Shown: piece by piece, positions 17,273-26,086 of the stretch
How the letters are laid out: each line of letters begins with the position of its first letter
How positions within the stretch are numbered: the first letter of the stretch is position 1
Assembly: GCF_005938645.2 (NCBI RefSeq)
Contig: NZ_CP042171.1
Span: 5,952,001-6,016,000, forward strand
DNA: 64,000 nucleotides
Reading direction: 5' to 3'
DNA from: Pedobacter sp. KBS0701
GTDB lineage: Bacteria > Bacteroidota > Bacteroidia > Sphingobacteriales > Sphingobacteriaceae
Notes under the pieces: model-generated
The model's database searches: none
What the model was told of the DNA's origin: nothing
Seen by the model: only the letters and a program-made list of their open reading frames with translations
Position numbers and translations under genes: made by a program

Positions 17273-17719
17273 ATGATAAAAGGATTATTTGAAACGCACA
17301 TTTATGTAGAGGATTTAGAAAGATCAATCGATTTTTACCGCAATGTTTTAGGTTTAACACAATGCCACTATGAAGAAGAACGCAAAATTGCCTTTTTCTG
17401 GATCGGAAAACCGCAGGAAGCCATGTTGGGAATTTGGGAGAAACCAAAGGCAGAAATCGACATCAGGCATTTTGCTTTTCGTTGCGATGTGAATGATGTG
17501 CTGAACAAATCAGTTCAATTTCTTGAATCTAAAAATCTTCAGCCTTATAATTTTCTTAACAATGGAAATCACAAGCCAATGGTTTTCGCTTGGATGCCTG
17601 CCCTGGCTATTTATTTTAATGATCCTGATGGGCATGCATTAGAATTTATTGCTATTTTAGAAGGAAAGGCAAGGCCAGAGTTAGGTGTAATTTCTTACGA
17701 GGATTGGTTAAGCACATAA
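17273..17719 (+). CDS. VOC family (glyoxalase/dioxygenase-fold) protein
   Basis: VOC proteins use paired beta-alpha-beta-beta-beta modules to hold a metal and act as lyases, dioxygenases or resistance proteins. The 148 residues hold one pair of modules: FETHIYVEDLERSIDFYRN opens the first, RHFAFRCDVND the middle, and DPDGHALEFIAI the last. Candidate metal ligands are His9, the His in IRHFAF and the Glu in ALEFIA. The substrate cannot be told from sequence. It is a lone gene, convergent with the DUF4180 gene, which ends 6 bp away. Confidence 0.85.
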   Translation: MIKGLFETHIYVEDLERSIDFYRNVLGLTQCHYEEERKIAFFWIGKPQEAMLGIWEKPKAEIDIRHFAFRCDVNDVLNKSVQFLESKNLQPYNFLNNGNHKPMVFAWMPALAIYFNDPDGHALEFIAILEGKARPELGVISYEDWLST

Positions 17720-17725
17720 TAAATT

Positions 17726-18085
17726 TCATCCAGCTAGCTTTGTCAAAGCTTCAGCTGTCGAACCTAAAAAATTAATATGTTTGCCCTTATTGCTCTCGTA
17801 AATAAAATCTTTGATACTTTTGCTTTGATATGAGCTAAAATAGCCAATAATTGCGAGGCTTACCCGGTAATTTGAAAATTTTTGAAGAATTTCTCCTGCT
17901 ATTACGTTTTTCAGGTCGAAGAAATCGGGGGTGATATTTTGTTTGTGGATGATGATTTTATCAAAACCCTGGTAATATAGGTTCCCCAATAAGTCTAAGC
18001 CATCTGCTGCGTCATTAATAATAATTTCTTCCGAAATGACTTCTGCAATATTGATGTTGTTTATGGTATGCGTTTCAATTTTCAT
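17726..18085 (-). CDS. DUF4180 domain-containing protein
   Basis: A 119-residue protein that fills one DUF4180 domain. Typical features are an early ISEEIII strand, a central HKQNITPDFFDLKNVIAGEILQKF stretch (residues about 47-70) and the basic/aromatic region YQSKSIKDFIYESNKG near 91-106. The function of the family is not known. There is no signal peptide or membrane segment. It is convergent with the VOC gene and divergent from typA. Confidence 0.7.
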   Translation of the reverse strand: MKIETHTINNINIAEVISEEIIINDAADGLDLLGNLYYQGFDKIIIHKQNITPDFFDLKNVIAGEILQKFSNYRVSLAIIGYFSSYQSKSIKDFIYESNKGKHINFLGSTAEALTKLAG

Positions 18086-18280
18086 CTGTAATTATAAATT
18101 GGCAGGTGTTTTAATTTACCGCGGCTAATTTAAAGATTATGTTTTTTAAAACATTTGGTTCGAACCTGTAATGGATTGAAAAAAGAATTGCTCTGCCTTT
18201 CTATTTAAAAGTGAGATAATTGCAACATTATCATCGTATTAAATAGTGAGCGATATAGTAGAAAATCCATTTCTAAACAC

Positions 18281-18288
18281 TATCTTTG
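18281..18288 (+). promoter_or_regulatory. -7 box for typA
   Basis: TATCTTTG matches the consensus and lies 22 nt before the typA ATG, giving a leader of about 17 nt. No clear -33 element is visible. Confidence 0.55.
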
Positions 18289-18310
18289 CGCCAAATTTGA
18301 GGCGCATTTT

Positions 18311-20116
18311 ATGCAAAAGATTAGAAATATAGCTATTATAGCACACGTTGACCACGGTAAAACCACTTTGGTTGATAAGATTTTACACTCTTGTTCTATT
18401 TTTCGTGACAACGAACAAACAGGAGAGTTGATATTGGATAACAACGATTTAGAGCGTGAGCGTGGTATCACAATCGTGTCTAAAAACGTATCAGTTCAAT
18501 ACAAAGATGTAAAAATTAACATTATCGATACACCTGGTCACGCGGATTTTGGCGGTGAGGTAGAGCGTGTTTTGAAAATGGCCGATGGTGTACTTTTACT
18601 TTGCGATGCTTTTGAAGGTGCAATGCCTCAAACACGTTTCGTAACACAAAAAGCTTTAGCCCTTGGTTTAAAACCGATTGTGGTTGTAAACAAAGTGGAT
18701 AAAGAAAACTGTCGCCCGGAAGAGGTTTATGAGCAGATTTTCGAATTGTTCTTTAACCTTGAAGCAACTGAAGAGCAATTGGATTTTCCTGTTATTTACG
18801 GTTCATCTAAACAAGGATGGATGAGTACAGACTGGAAAGTACCAACTACTGATATTTTCGCTTTACTAGATGCGGTTGTGGCTAACATTCCACCTGCACC
18901 AATTAACGACGGTACTTTACAGATGCAGATCACTTCGTTAGATTATTCATCTTTCGTAGGTCGTATCGCAATTGGCCGTGTACACCGCGGTACTATTAAA
19001 GAAAACCAACCGGTTACTTTAATTAAACGCGATGGCAAAGTTGTTAAATCAAGAGTAAAAGAACTTTATACTTTCGAAGGTTTAGGTAAGGTTAAAGCTA
19101 CTGAAGTAAGCTCTGGTGATATTTGTGCAGTTGTAGGTATTGATGGTTTTGATATTGGTGATACTATCGCTGATTTTGAAGCACCAGAACAATTACCGGT
19201 AATCAGCATTGATGAGCCAACGATGAACATGTTGTTTACCATCAATAACTCTCCGTTTTTTGGTAAAGAAGGTAAATTAGTAACTTCTCAACGTATTAAA
19301 GAACGTTTATACAAAGAGATGGAAAAAAACTTAGCTTTAAAAGTTGTTGAAACAGCTTCTCCTGATGCTTGGTTGGTTTATGGCCGTGGTATTCTCCATT
19401 TATCGGTATTAATTGAAACGATGCGTCGTGAAGGTTATGAGATTCAGGTAGGTCAGCCTCAGGTTATCATTAAAGAAATTGATGGTAAAAAACATGAGCC
19501 GATTGAAACTTTAATTGTTGATGTTCCGGGAGAAGTTTCTGGTAAAGTAATCGAATTGGTAACTCAGCGTAAAGGCGAGTTATTAATTATGGAGCCAAAA
19601 GGCGATTTACAACACTTGGAGTTCGAAATCCCTGCGCGTGGTATCATTGGTTTACGTAATAACGTTTTAACTGCTACAGCAGGTGAGGCAATTATGGCTC
19701 ACCGTTTCAAAGCTTACGAGCCTTGGAAGGGTACAATCCCTGGTCGTTTAAACGGTGTATTAGTTTCAATGGAAAAGGGTCAAACTACAGCTTATTCAAT
19801 CGATAAGTTACAAGATAGAGGCCGTTTCTTCATCGATCCGGGAACTGATGTTTACGAAGGTCAGATTATGGGTGAGCACATTCGTGATAACGATTTAGTA
19901 GTAAACGTGGTAAAAGGTAAAGCATTAACCAACATGCGTGCTTCTGGTACTGATGATAACACCCGTATTGCTCCGGCAATTAAATTCTCTTTAGAAGAAG
20001 CGATGGAATATATCCAGGCTGATGAGTATATCGAGGTTACACCGCAAAGCATGCGTTTACGTAAAATTTTCTTAACTGAGCAAGAACGTAAAGTTAAAGG
20101 AAAGCAATTCGCTTAG
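18311..20116 (+). CDS. typA: Translational GTPase TypA/BipA
   Basis: TypA is a ribosome-binding GTPase of the EF-G class that helps 50S assembly and growth under stress, for example at low temperature. At 601 residues the length is normal. The G1 motif AHVDHGKTT lies at 11-19, G3 DTPGHADFGGEVER near 76-89 and G4 NKVDKEN near 132. EF-G-like domains follow, and the TypA-specific C-terminal domain carries SVLIETMRREGYE and KALTNMRASGTDD. Codon use looks like that of a highly expressed gene. A strong terminator follows at 20161. Confidence 0.97.
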   Translation: MQKIRNIAIIAHVDHGKTTLVDKILHSCSIFRDNEQTGELILDNNDLERERGITIVSKNVSVQYKDVKINIIDTPGHADFGGEVERVLKMADGVLLLCDAFEGAMPQTRFVTQKALALGLKPIVVVNKVDKENCRPEEVYEQIFELFFNLEATEEQLDFPVIYGSSKQGWMSTDWKVPTTDIFALLDAVVANIPPAPINDGTLQMQITSLDYSSFVGRIAIGRVHRGTIKENQPVTLIKRDGKVVKSRVKELYTFEGLGKVKATEVSSGDICAVVGIDGFDIGDTIADFEAPEQLPVISIDEPTMNMLFTINNSPFFGKEGKLVTSQRIKERLYKEMEKNLALKVVETASPDAWLVYGRGILHLSVLIETMRREGYEIQVGQPQVIIKEIDGKKHEPIETLIVDVPGEVSGKVIELVTQRKGELLIMEPKGDLQHLEFEIPARGIIGLRNNVLTATAGEAIMAHRFKAYEPWKGTIPGRLNGVLVSMEKGQTTAYSIDKLQDRGRFFIDPGTDVYEGQIMGEHIRDNDLVVNVVKGKALTNMRASGTDDNTRIAPAIKFSLEEAMEYIQADEYIEVTPQSMRLRKIFLTEQERKVKGKQFA

Positions 20117-20160
20117 ACCAATAAATCCCCTAAAGGGGACTTAAAAATAAAGATTAATAT

Positions 20161-20187
20161 AGCCCCGATGTAAATCGGGGCTTTTTG
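20161..20187 (+). terminator. Rho-independent terminator of typA
   Basis: AGCCCCGAT-GTA-AATCGGGGCT is followed by TTTTTG. A weaker hairpin TCCCC-TAAA-GGGGA precedes it at about 20126-20140. Confidence 0.85.
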
Positions 20188-20484
20188 TGTTTAAAAGGTT
20201 TGATCAGAGTTGACGACTTTAATTTTAAACAGGCCCCGAAAGGTGTCAACTCTTAAGTAATAATGATGAAATAATAACAGTTCTCCCAGGATTAGTTTGT
20301 GTTTAGTTAGTGATAAAAATGATGAGTAAAGCAGTTACATTACATTTTTTATTGTCAGTCCTTCTTTCCGCTAAATACCCGATGAAGAATCGGGTGATAC
20401 CGCTCCAATAAGGTTTAGGTTCGTTAAGGATGTGGCAATAGGTTCCTTAAGTTTTGCTTATCTTGCCCGTGCAAAATTTTTATC
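20188..20484. other. Gene-free region with an inverted repeat
   Basis: No reading frame is seen. AGAGTTGAC at 20206-20214 pairs with GTCAACTCT at 20245-20253, a 9-bp perfect stem. A second small hairpin CCCGATGAAGAATCGGG lies near 20378. The right part should hold the promoter of the Crp/Fnr gene, but no clean TAnnTTTG box is visible. Confidence 0.5.
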
Positions 20485-21045
20485 ATGCAAACTTACCTTC
20501 AATCCTTTAATATTCTTTCTCCGGCAGAAATTGATGTTTTTACAGCTAATGCTATACCAAGGGCATTAAAAAAAGGAGAATTCTTTATCACGGAGGGTAA
20601 GATATGTAAGGAAATAGCTATCATAAAATCGGGTATTCTGCGTTCTTATTATACTTCGGCCAGTGCAGAAGAATATACTTATTGCCTTACTTTTCCCAGT
20701 CAGTTTATGACGGCTTATTCCTCTCTGATTACCGGAAACCCAACCGTAGAGAATATCCAGGCAATGAGTGTTGTAGATTTGCTGATTATCAAAAAAGAAG
20801 TGATTGATGATTTAGCTGCATCCAGTATAAATGGATTAAAGTTGCTAAAAACTATAGCTGAGCAGCAATACCTGCATTTAGAAAAGCGGATTTTTATGTA
20901 CCAGAAAGATGCGGCTAAACAGCGCTATCTGGAGCTTCTCAAAAATTATCCCGACTATATTAAAAAAATACCTGTAAAATATCTGGCGTCGTTTCTGGCC
21001 ATTACCCCGAGGCACTTAAGCCGGCTCCGCAAAGAAATTATTTAA
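20485..21045 (+). CDS. Crp/Fnr family transcriptional regulator
   Basis: A 186-residue regulator with a cyclic-nucleotide-binding-type barrel (about 25-110) and a C-terminal winged helix containing YLASFLAITPRHLSRLRKEI. It is only distantly similar to the Crp/Fnr protein at 8850-9437. No Cys cluster for an iron-sulfur centre is present. The next gene, a flavodoxin-fold oxidoreductase, starts 62 bp later in the same direction and has its own promoter-like box, so it may be a target and not part of one operon; this is inferred from position. Confidence 0.85.
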   Translation: MQTYLQSFNILSPAEIDVFTANAIPRALKKGEFFITEGKICKEIAIIKSGILRSYYTSASAEEYTYCLTFPSQFMTAYSSLITGNPTVENIQAMSVVDLLIIKKEVIDDLAASSINGLKLLKTIAEQQYLHLEKRIFMYQKDAAKQRYLELLKNYPDYIKKIPVKYLASFLAITPRHLSRLRKEII

Positions 21046-21081
21046 GGACATTTGTCTGCCTGTTGAGCAAAAGATCGGGGT

Positions 21082-21089
21082 TAATTTTG
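21082..21089 (+). promoter_or_regulatory. -7 box for the NAD(P)H oxidoreductase
   Basis: TAATTTTG matches TAnnTTTG, 18 nt before the ATG at 21108, and supports that start over the TTG at 21063. Confidence 0.5.
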
Positions 21090-21107
21090 TGTTGTAATAA
21101 TAGCAAC

Positions 21108-21686
21108 ATGAAAAATATTTTAATCCTAAACGGGCATCCACATAAAAAAAGCATCAATTTTGCCCTGGCAGAAGCTTATTATAAAGGGGCGGTGGAAGCG
21201 GGTGCCACGGTTTCATTAATCCACATTGGCGATTTAATTTTTAATCCTAACCTTGCTTTCGGTTACCAGCAGCGCATGGAATTGGAGCCTGATTTATTAG
21301 CGAGTTTAGAAAAAATAAAAGCTGCTGATCATTTGGTCTGGGTTCATCCTGTTTGGTGGGGCGGCATGCCCGCCTTAATGAAAGGATTTATCGACCGCTT
21401 GTTTCTACCCGGCATCGCCTTTAGGTACCGCGAAAACAGTGTTTGGTGGGATAAACTTTTTAGTGAGAAAACAGCCCGGATCATTACTACTTTAGACCAG
21501 CCCGCATGGTATTACCGCCTGTTTTTTGGTCGGCCAAGCGTTAACCAGTTAAAAAAAAGTGTACTTCAGTTTTGTGGGATAAGTCCGGTTAAAATCACCT
21601 ACGTAGGAATCATTAAAAAATCTACACAAAAACAGAGAATAAAGTGGGTAAATGAAATACATAAACTCGGAAGTAGTTTGAGGTAA
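21108..21686 (+). CDS. NAD(P)H-dependent flavin oxidoreductase (quinone reductase type)
   Basis: The 192 residues match the flavodoxin-like fold of NAD(P)H:quinone reductases (MdaB/KefF/NQO1 group). ILILNGHPHKKSINFALAEAY is the FMN phosphate-binding start, and HPVWWGGMPALMKGFIDRLFLPGIAF is the highly conserved flavin and quinone-site region near 79-104. Such enzymes reduce quinones or xenobiotics by two electrons. I start at MKNILILNG; a TTG-started longer frame at 21063 adds 15 residues with no family similarity. It follows a Crp/Fnr regulator gene. Confidence 0.88.
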   Translation: MKNILILNGHPHKKSINFALAEAYYKGAVEAGATVSLIHIGDLIFNPNLAFGYQQRMELEPDLLASLEKIKAADHLVWVHPVWWGGMPALMKGFIDRLFLPGIAFRYRENSVWWDKLFSEKTARIITTLDQPAWYYRLFFGRPSVNQLKKSVLQFCGISPVKITYVGIIKKSTQKQRIKWVNEIHKLGSSLR

Positions 21687-21805
21687 GTGATTATTCCTTA
21701 GTGTTATTATTAATCAGCTTAATGCTTTTTTGTCAGTAGTTTTTCATAAAACTTATAGGAGTAAAAAATTAACAATTTGATGGCAATTCGTTTTGGTGCA
21801 GACTT

Positions 21806-21813
21806 TAATTTTG
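21806..21813 (+). promoter_or_regulatory. -7 box for the first acyltransferase gene
   Basis: TAATTTTG matches the consensus, 31 nt before the ATG at 21845. A TTTG lies at 21776-21779, farther away than usual for a -33 element. Confidence 0.45.
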
Positions 21814-21844
21814 CATTTTACCAAGCAAACAAATCGTCTCAATT

Positions 21845-22771
21845 ATGATTAATAAAGGATTATCCAAGGTGGGTATATTTTTATTAAATATGCTCTCTCT
21901 TTTGCCGCTATTCATTTTATATAGATTGGCAGATGCTTTCTATGTATTAATTTTTTATGTTTTTGGCTACCGTAGAAAAGTGGTTAAAGAAAACTTGCTT
22001 AATGCTTTTCCAGAGAAAACCACTACTGAAATTTGTGCGATAGAAAAACGGTTCTATAAATTTTTGGCTTCACTTTTTATCGAAGTGATTAAAATGAAAA
22101 GCATCTCCAAAAAAGAGCTTAGTAAAAGGGTAAAATTCAAAAATGTCGATCTGGTTGAAGCTTACCTTAAAAATAACGAAAGCGTAATCTTTTGCTCATC
22201 GCATTATGGCAATTACGAATGGGTTTGTATGGCGATTGGTTTAAATTTCTCTGGCGAGCATTACCCCATTTATAAACCTTTGAGCAGCGATGCCTTTGAT
22301 AATTGGTTCCTGAACATGAGAGGTAAATTCGGTAACCACATGGTGGCTATGCGCCAAACTTTAAGGGCGATACAGGCGAGTAAAAATGAGGCGACCATGT
22401 TTACTTTTGGAAGTGATCAGGCGCCTTCTAAGGACGAATCGAACTACTGGACTATGTTTTTAAACCAGGAATCATCGATACAATTGGGTGTAGAAAAAAT
22501 TGCAAAAAAAACCAATCGTCCTGTTTTTTACCTAAAAATCAATCATTTAAAAAGGGGCTATTACGAAGTAGACTGTGTGCCGATCTGTTTAAATCCGGCT
22601 GAAACTGCCGAATTTGAAATCACTGAAATGCATACTCACTTTTTGGAAGACATGATCAAAGAAGCGCCGGCTTACTGGTTGTGGAGCCACAGGAGGTGGA
22701 AATATAAACCTGAGCAGAAAATTCATAAAGTGATGGCAAGGAATCAGAATGTGATGGATGCGATGGTCTAA
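21845..22771 (+). CDS. LpxL/HtrB-like lysophospholipid acyltransferase (copy 1)
   Basis: Members of this family add secondary acyl chains to lipid A, or acylate related lipids, at the inner membrane. The 308 residues start with a membrane-anchoring stretch (about 8-40). The catalytic motif is H-x4-E: His120 and Glu125 in CSSHYGNYEWV. Later family motifs are FGSDQAPSKDES and the C-terminal PAYWLWSHRRWKYKP. The next gene is a close paralogue of the same length and layout, 92 bp downstream. In this phylum relatives may also act on other lipids, so lipid A is likely but not certain. Confidence 0.87.
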   Translation: MINKGLSKVGIFLLNMLSLLPLFILYRLADAFYVLIFYVFGYRRKVVKENLLNAFPEKTTTEICAIEKRFYKFLASLFIEVIKMKSISKKELSKRVKFKNVDLVEAYLKNNESVIFCSSHYGNYEWVCMAIGLNFSGEHYPIYKPLSSDAFDNWFLNMRGKFGNHMVAMRQTLRAIQASKNEATMFTFGSDQAPSKDESNYWTMFLNQESSIQLGVEKIAKKTNRPVFYLKINHLKRGYYEVDCVPICLNPAETAEFEITEMHTHFLEDMIKEAPAYWLWSHRRWKYKPEQKIHKVMARNQNVMDAMV

Positions 22772-22863
22772 ATTACTTTTTGTATCCCTAACTTAAAATC
22801 TAACATTTTTGTGGCATAATTCTTTGCGTTGCTTTTTAATTTAGCAATTCAACTAATTCTGGT

Positions 22864-23778
22864 ATGATTAAAAAGGGGATTTCCCATTTGGGAATATTTT
22901 TTTTAGGCGTATTATCTCTGTTTCCAATATCAGTTTTATACATGCTGGCCGATGGGGCTTATCTAGTGCTTTATTTTGTTTTCGGCTACCGTCGGAAAGT
23001 GGTGAGGGAAAATCTGTTAAATGCCCTTCCTGATCAACCATTAAGTGAAATTGTTCTTATTGAAAAACGTTTTTACCGCTACCTGGCTTCGCTGATATTT
23101 GAGGTTGTAAAAATGAACAGTATCTCAAAGGAAGAAATAGAAAAGCGTTTCATTTTTAAAAACAAAACTCAGGTTCAGGCCTATTTAGATCGTGGCGAAA
23201 GCGTATTGATCTGTTCGGCACATTACGGTAACTGGGAGTGGGGCACGCTGGGTATCGGACTCAATTTTCAGGCTGATCATTATCCTATTTACAAACCTTT
23301 AACCAACCCCGTATTCGATAACTGGTTTAAAAAAGTGAGGAGCAGGTTCGGGAATAAACTTATTGCCATGCGGCGGACCATGCGGGCATTGCAGGCCAGT
23401 AAAGGTACACCGAGTATCTTCAGTTTTGGTAATGATCAGGCACCTTCGAAAGATGAATCACATTACTGGACTACTTTTATGCACCAGCCCAGTTCGGTAC
23501 AATTGGGGATTGAGAAAATTGCGAAACGTACTGGTCAACCGATATTCTATTTCAAAATAAATGTGCTTAAACGTGGTTTTTACAGTGTAGATTGTATTCC
23601 ATTGTGTTTAAACCCGGCAGACACGGCTGAATTTGAAATCACCGAATTGCATACCCGCTTTCTGGAGCAGATGATTAACGAAGAACCCGCCTATTGGTTG
23701 TGGAGTCATAAAAGATGGAAATACAAGCCCAAAACGGAACTTATATTTAGCAAAAATGAAATGTTAAAACAGGCTTAA
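22864..23778 (+). CDS. LpxL/HtrB-like lysophospholipid acyltransferase (copy 2)
   Basis: This 304-residue protein is a tandem paralogue of the preceding gene and is collinear with it throughout. It keeps His120 and Glu125 in CSAHYGNWEWG, FGNDQAPSKDES, and PAYWLWSHKRWKYKP. The differences are spread along the whole length, which points to an old duplication and probably to different acyl or acceptor specificity. The last 15 bases overlap the 3' end of the convergent PD-(D/E)XK gene. Confidence 0.87.
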   Translation: MIKKGISHLGIFFLGVLSLFPISVLYMLADGAYLVLYFVFGYRRKVVRENLLNALPDQPLSEIVLIEKRFYRYLASLIFEVVKMNSISKEEIEKRFIFKNKTQVQAYLDRGESVLICSAHYGNWEWGTLGIGLNFQADHYPIYKPLTNPVFDNWFKKVRSRFGNKLIAMRRTMRALQASKGTPSIFSFGNDQAPSKDESHYWTTFMHQPSSVQLGIEKIAKRTGQPIFYFKINVLKRGFYSVDCIPLCLNPADTAEFEITELHTRFLEQMINEEPAYWLWSHKRWKYKPKTELIFSKNEMLKQA

Positions 23779-24657
23779 ATGCTTATATTTTGAATGTAAA
23801 ATAACCTTGTCATTAATAAGGGTATTAGTACATGCGTCTACCTCTTTACTGTAGTAGGTTTTCATAGTGTTTTTGATAATTTCACGACCAATATTAGACT
23901 TGTAGCATTTATTGTTTCGTATAAACATTATGATTTGATTTTTTAAATTTTCCATCAGTTCTAAATGTATTTGGATAGATTTTTGGATTATCTTCGGAGA
24001 AAAATCAACGTGTCCGACGCTAAAAGATATTTTTTTGCCTATTTTTTTCAAAAATTGATTGGGGATTCTCAAAACTTTTATTTGTTGGAAAGAATTGTCT
24101 TTTTGAATCTCTTCGAGAAATTTATAAAGGTTAGATATTGATATAAAATGGAAGCAATCTTTAAGATCTTCATTTTCATCTCTTTCTATAAATGCGATCC
24201 AAACCTGCATTTGCACAGATTTTTGTAATTCGAGCAAGGCGTTAATTTCAGAAATAAACAAAGCAAAAAAAGCTTCTTTGTTATTGGCACAATTCATTTT
24301 AGCTCTACATTTAACATCAAAGAGAATCGTACCAAGGTCTTTAATGTTCAATAAAAAATCTGGGCGTTTGGATTCGGAGTGATCTAATAACGTTTTTGAT
24401 TTTTCTATGCCATATGCCCCCTGACCAATGTATAAATAAGGTATTTTGTTATCATCTAATAACTTTTTAAATTTAAGTTCCCCATTAAATCCAATTAATT
24501 CGTGCTTAGATAGAAAATCATTTATTTTAGCTGATTTATATTCTTTAGGTATAATATAGGTTTCTTGGTCTATTTTGACTTCGCTTTTTTTGAATTGAGT
24601 AGCACCTTTATGAATTAAAAGGGAATTTTCATCACAATTATATTTTAGATAGCTCAT
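23764..24657 (-). CDS. PD-(D/E)XK nuclease-fold protein of unknown role
   Basis: I do not recognise a named family. The 297 residues contain the signature of the PD-(D/E)XK nuclease fold: GFNGELKFKKLLDDNKIPYL (helix with Glu, near 57-76), KRPDFLLNI (Asp near 100), then ILFDVKCRAK (Asp and Lys of the D-x-K element near 113-115). The C-terminal half has no motif I recognise and is rich in Lys, Ile and Asn. The DNA is clearly more AT-rich than its neighbours, and the 3' end overlaps the acyltransferase gene by 15 bases, which fits a late arrival. No methylase, specificity subunit or helicase is near. It could be a solitary restriction-like or repair nuclease. Confidence 0.6.
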   Translation of the reverse strand: MSYLKYNCDENSLLIHKGATQFKKSEVKIDQETYIIPKEYKSAKINDFLSKHELIGFNGELKFKKLLDDNKIPYLYIGQGAYGIEKSKTLLDHSESKRPDFLLNIKDLGTILFDVKCRAKMNCANNKEAFFALFISEINALLELQKSVQMQVWIAFIERDENEDLKDCFHFISISNLYKFLEEIQKDNSFQQIKVLRIPNQFLKKIGKKISFSVGHVDFSPKIIQKSIQIHLELMENLKNQIIMFIRNNKCYKSNIGREIIKNTMKTYYSKEVDACTNTLINDKVILHSKYKHLSLF

Positions 24658-24776
24658 AGCTTTAATTATGGTCTGAAAGTGAAAAAATAATTGACTGAGG
24701 ATTTTTAATCAAATACAAAATAATAAACAATTTTAACATCTAATTAATTTATTTAGATATCATTTTTAAACTACAA

Positions 24777-25967
24777 ATGAAAACCTTTAAAAAGACATTA
24801 TTAACCCTGATATATTCCTTCTTTTTATTGCTTTTTGCGCTCCTGCTCTGGAAACCATACCTCAGAAGGGTGTTAAGGTATAGAACACCCGGCGCCGAAA
24901 CTTATAAAATTTTTCCACAGGAAGTTTCGCGTAAAAGTGATTCGGCTTTTCATTTTATCAGACCTCCAAGACAACGCGACGATCTGGATACGCTTCATGT
25001 ATTAGATGGAAATAACCATTCTATTCCGTTAAAAGACTATTTAAAAAATGGACAGGTCAATGTTTTTATCGTCATCAGGAATGATAGTGTTTTATATGAG
25101 CGATATGATAAGGGTTATAGCGATAGTACCTTAACGAGTATATTTTCGGGAGCTAAGAGTATGATTTCTATTGCTATCGGTCAGGCATTGGCAGATCACA
25201 GTATTAAAAGCTTAGATGATAAAGTAACAAAATACATTCCTGAATTAAAATCGAACCCTGCCTTTGCCCAAATTACTTTAAAAAACCTCCTGGATATGAA
25301 ATCAGGGCTTGAATTTCAGGATGCTTTAGGTGGGATTGTAAAGGCATTTTTCTCGGACGAAGCCAAATATTATTATACTGATAATATGAAGGCGCAGTTG
25401 ATGAAAGTTAAACTGGTAAATAAGCCAGGTACGGTTTGGTTGTATAAAAGTATCGATCCGATTTTATTGGGCTGGGTTTTAAAGAAGGCAACGGGTAAAT
25501 CGGTTGCGCAGTATTTTGAAGCCAATGTGTGGAAGCAGATCGGTACGCAATATAACGCCACCTGGGGATTAGATCAGGTAGACGGTTTAACCAATACTGC
25601 CAGCCGTTTCCAGGTAACCGCTATTGATTTTGCTAAAATCGGGCGTTTGTATTTAACTAAGGGGAAATATCATGGGAAGCAGGTTGTGCCGGAAGATTGG
25701 GTAAATCAATCTATAAATATTGGTGCTGAAAAACCAGCATCGGCAAAAGGCTGGCAAAAATCAGCTCATCATTACCTTTGGTGGATTCCGCAGGAAGGGG
25801 ATAAGGGAGATTATACTGCTGAGGGTATGCTGGGGCAAAGACTGTATATTGATCCAAAAACGAATACCATTATTGTACAGTTCGCCGATCACGGGGCTGG
25901 TAATTATCCTTATAGGAAAATCAGCAGGTATTTAAGTGCTTTGCCATTTAGCTATCCTAGGTCTTAA
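24777..25967 (+). CDS. Class C beta-lactamase-fold serine hydrolase
   Basis: The 396 residues have an N-terminal membrane segment (about 9-27) and then a penicillin-binding-protein/class C fold. The S-x-x-K motif is SGAK, in IFSGAKSMISIAIG near 123-136. The second motif is Y-x-S, in WLYKSIDPILLGWVLKKATG near 221-240, and the third is probably in FADHGAGNYPY. Such proteins act as peptidases or esterases on D-amino acid or ester bonds outside the cytoplasm; true beta-lactamase activity is not implied. It stands alone and is followed by a short repeat. Confidence 0.85.
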   Translation: MKTFKKTLLTLIYSFFLLLFALLLWKPYLRRVLRYRTPGAETYKIFPQEVSRKSDSAFHFIRPPRQRDDLDTLHVLDGNNHSIPLKDYLKNGQVNVFIVIRNDSVLYERYDKGYSDSTLTSIFSGAKSMISIAIGQALADHSIKSLDDKVTKYIPELKSNPAFAQITLKNLLDMKSGLEFQDALGGIVKAFFSDEAKYYYTDNMKAQLMKVKLVNKPGTVWLYKSIDPILLGWVLKKATGKSVAQYFEANVWKQIGTQYNATWGLDQVDGLTNTASRFQVTAIDFAKIGRLYLTKGKYHGKQVVPEDWVNQSINIGAEKPASAKGWQKSAHHYLWWIPQEGDKGDYTAEGMLGQRLYIDPKTNTIIVQFADHGAGNYPYRKISRYLSALPFSYPRS

Positions 25968-26059
25968 CCCCAAAGTGCACTAAGAAATTGGCGCAAAGGG
26001 CACATTACGATATAGAACTTTGCATACTTTGCGTAAAACTTGGTGTCCTTTGCGGTTAA
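25966..26059. repeat. Short inverted element of the CGCAAAG/CTTTGCG family
   Basis: It opens with TTAACCCCAAAGTGCACTAAG and closes with GGTGTCCTTTGCGGTTAA, and its middle holds GGCGCAAAGGGCAC and CTTTGCATACTTTGCG. It is a short relative of the element at 9681-10080 and fills the gap between two genes on the same strand. Confidence 0.65.
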
Positions 26060-26086
26060 TTTTTTAAAATAGTACATTGCAAATAC

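Noticed and set aside
18157..18166. GGTTCGAACC, like a tRNA T-loop
   Set aside because: It is only a 10-bp palindrome. The flanks do not form the T stem, acceptor stem or anticodon arm.
24777..25967. Antibiotic-resistance beta-lactamase
   Set aside because: The class C fold with S-x-x-K is shared by many peptidases and esterases; the sequence gives no evidence of resistance.
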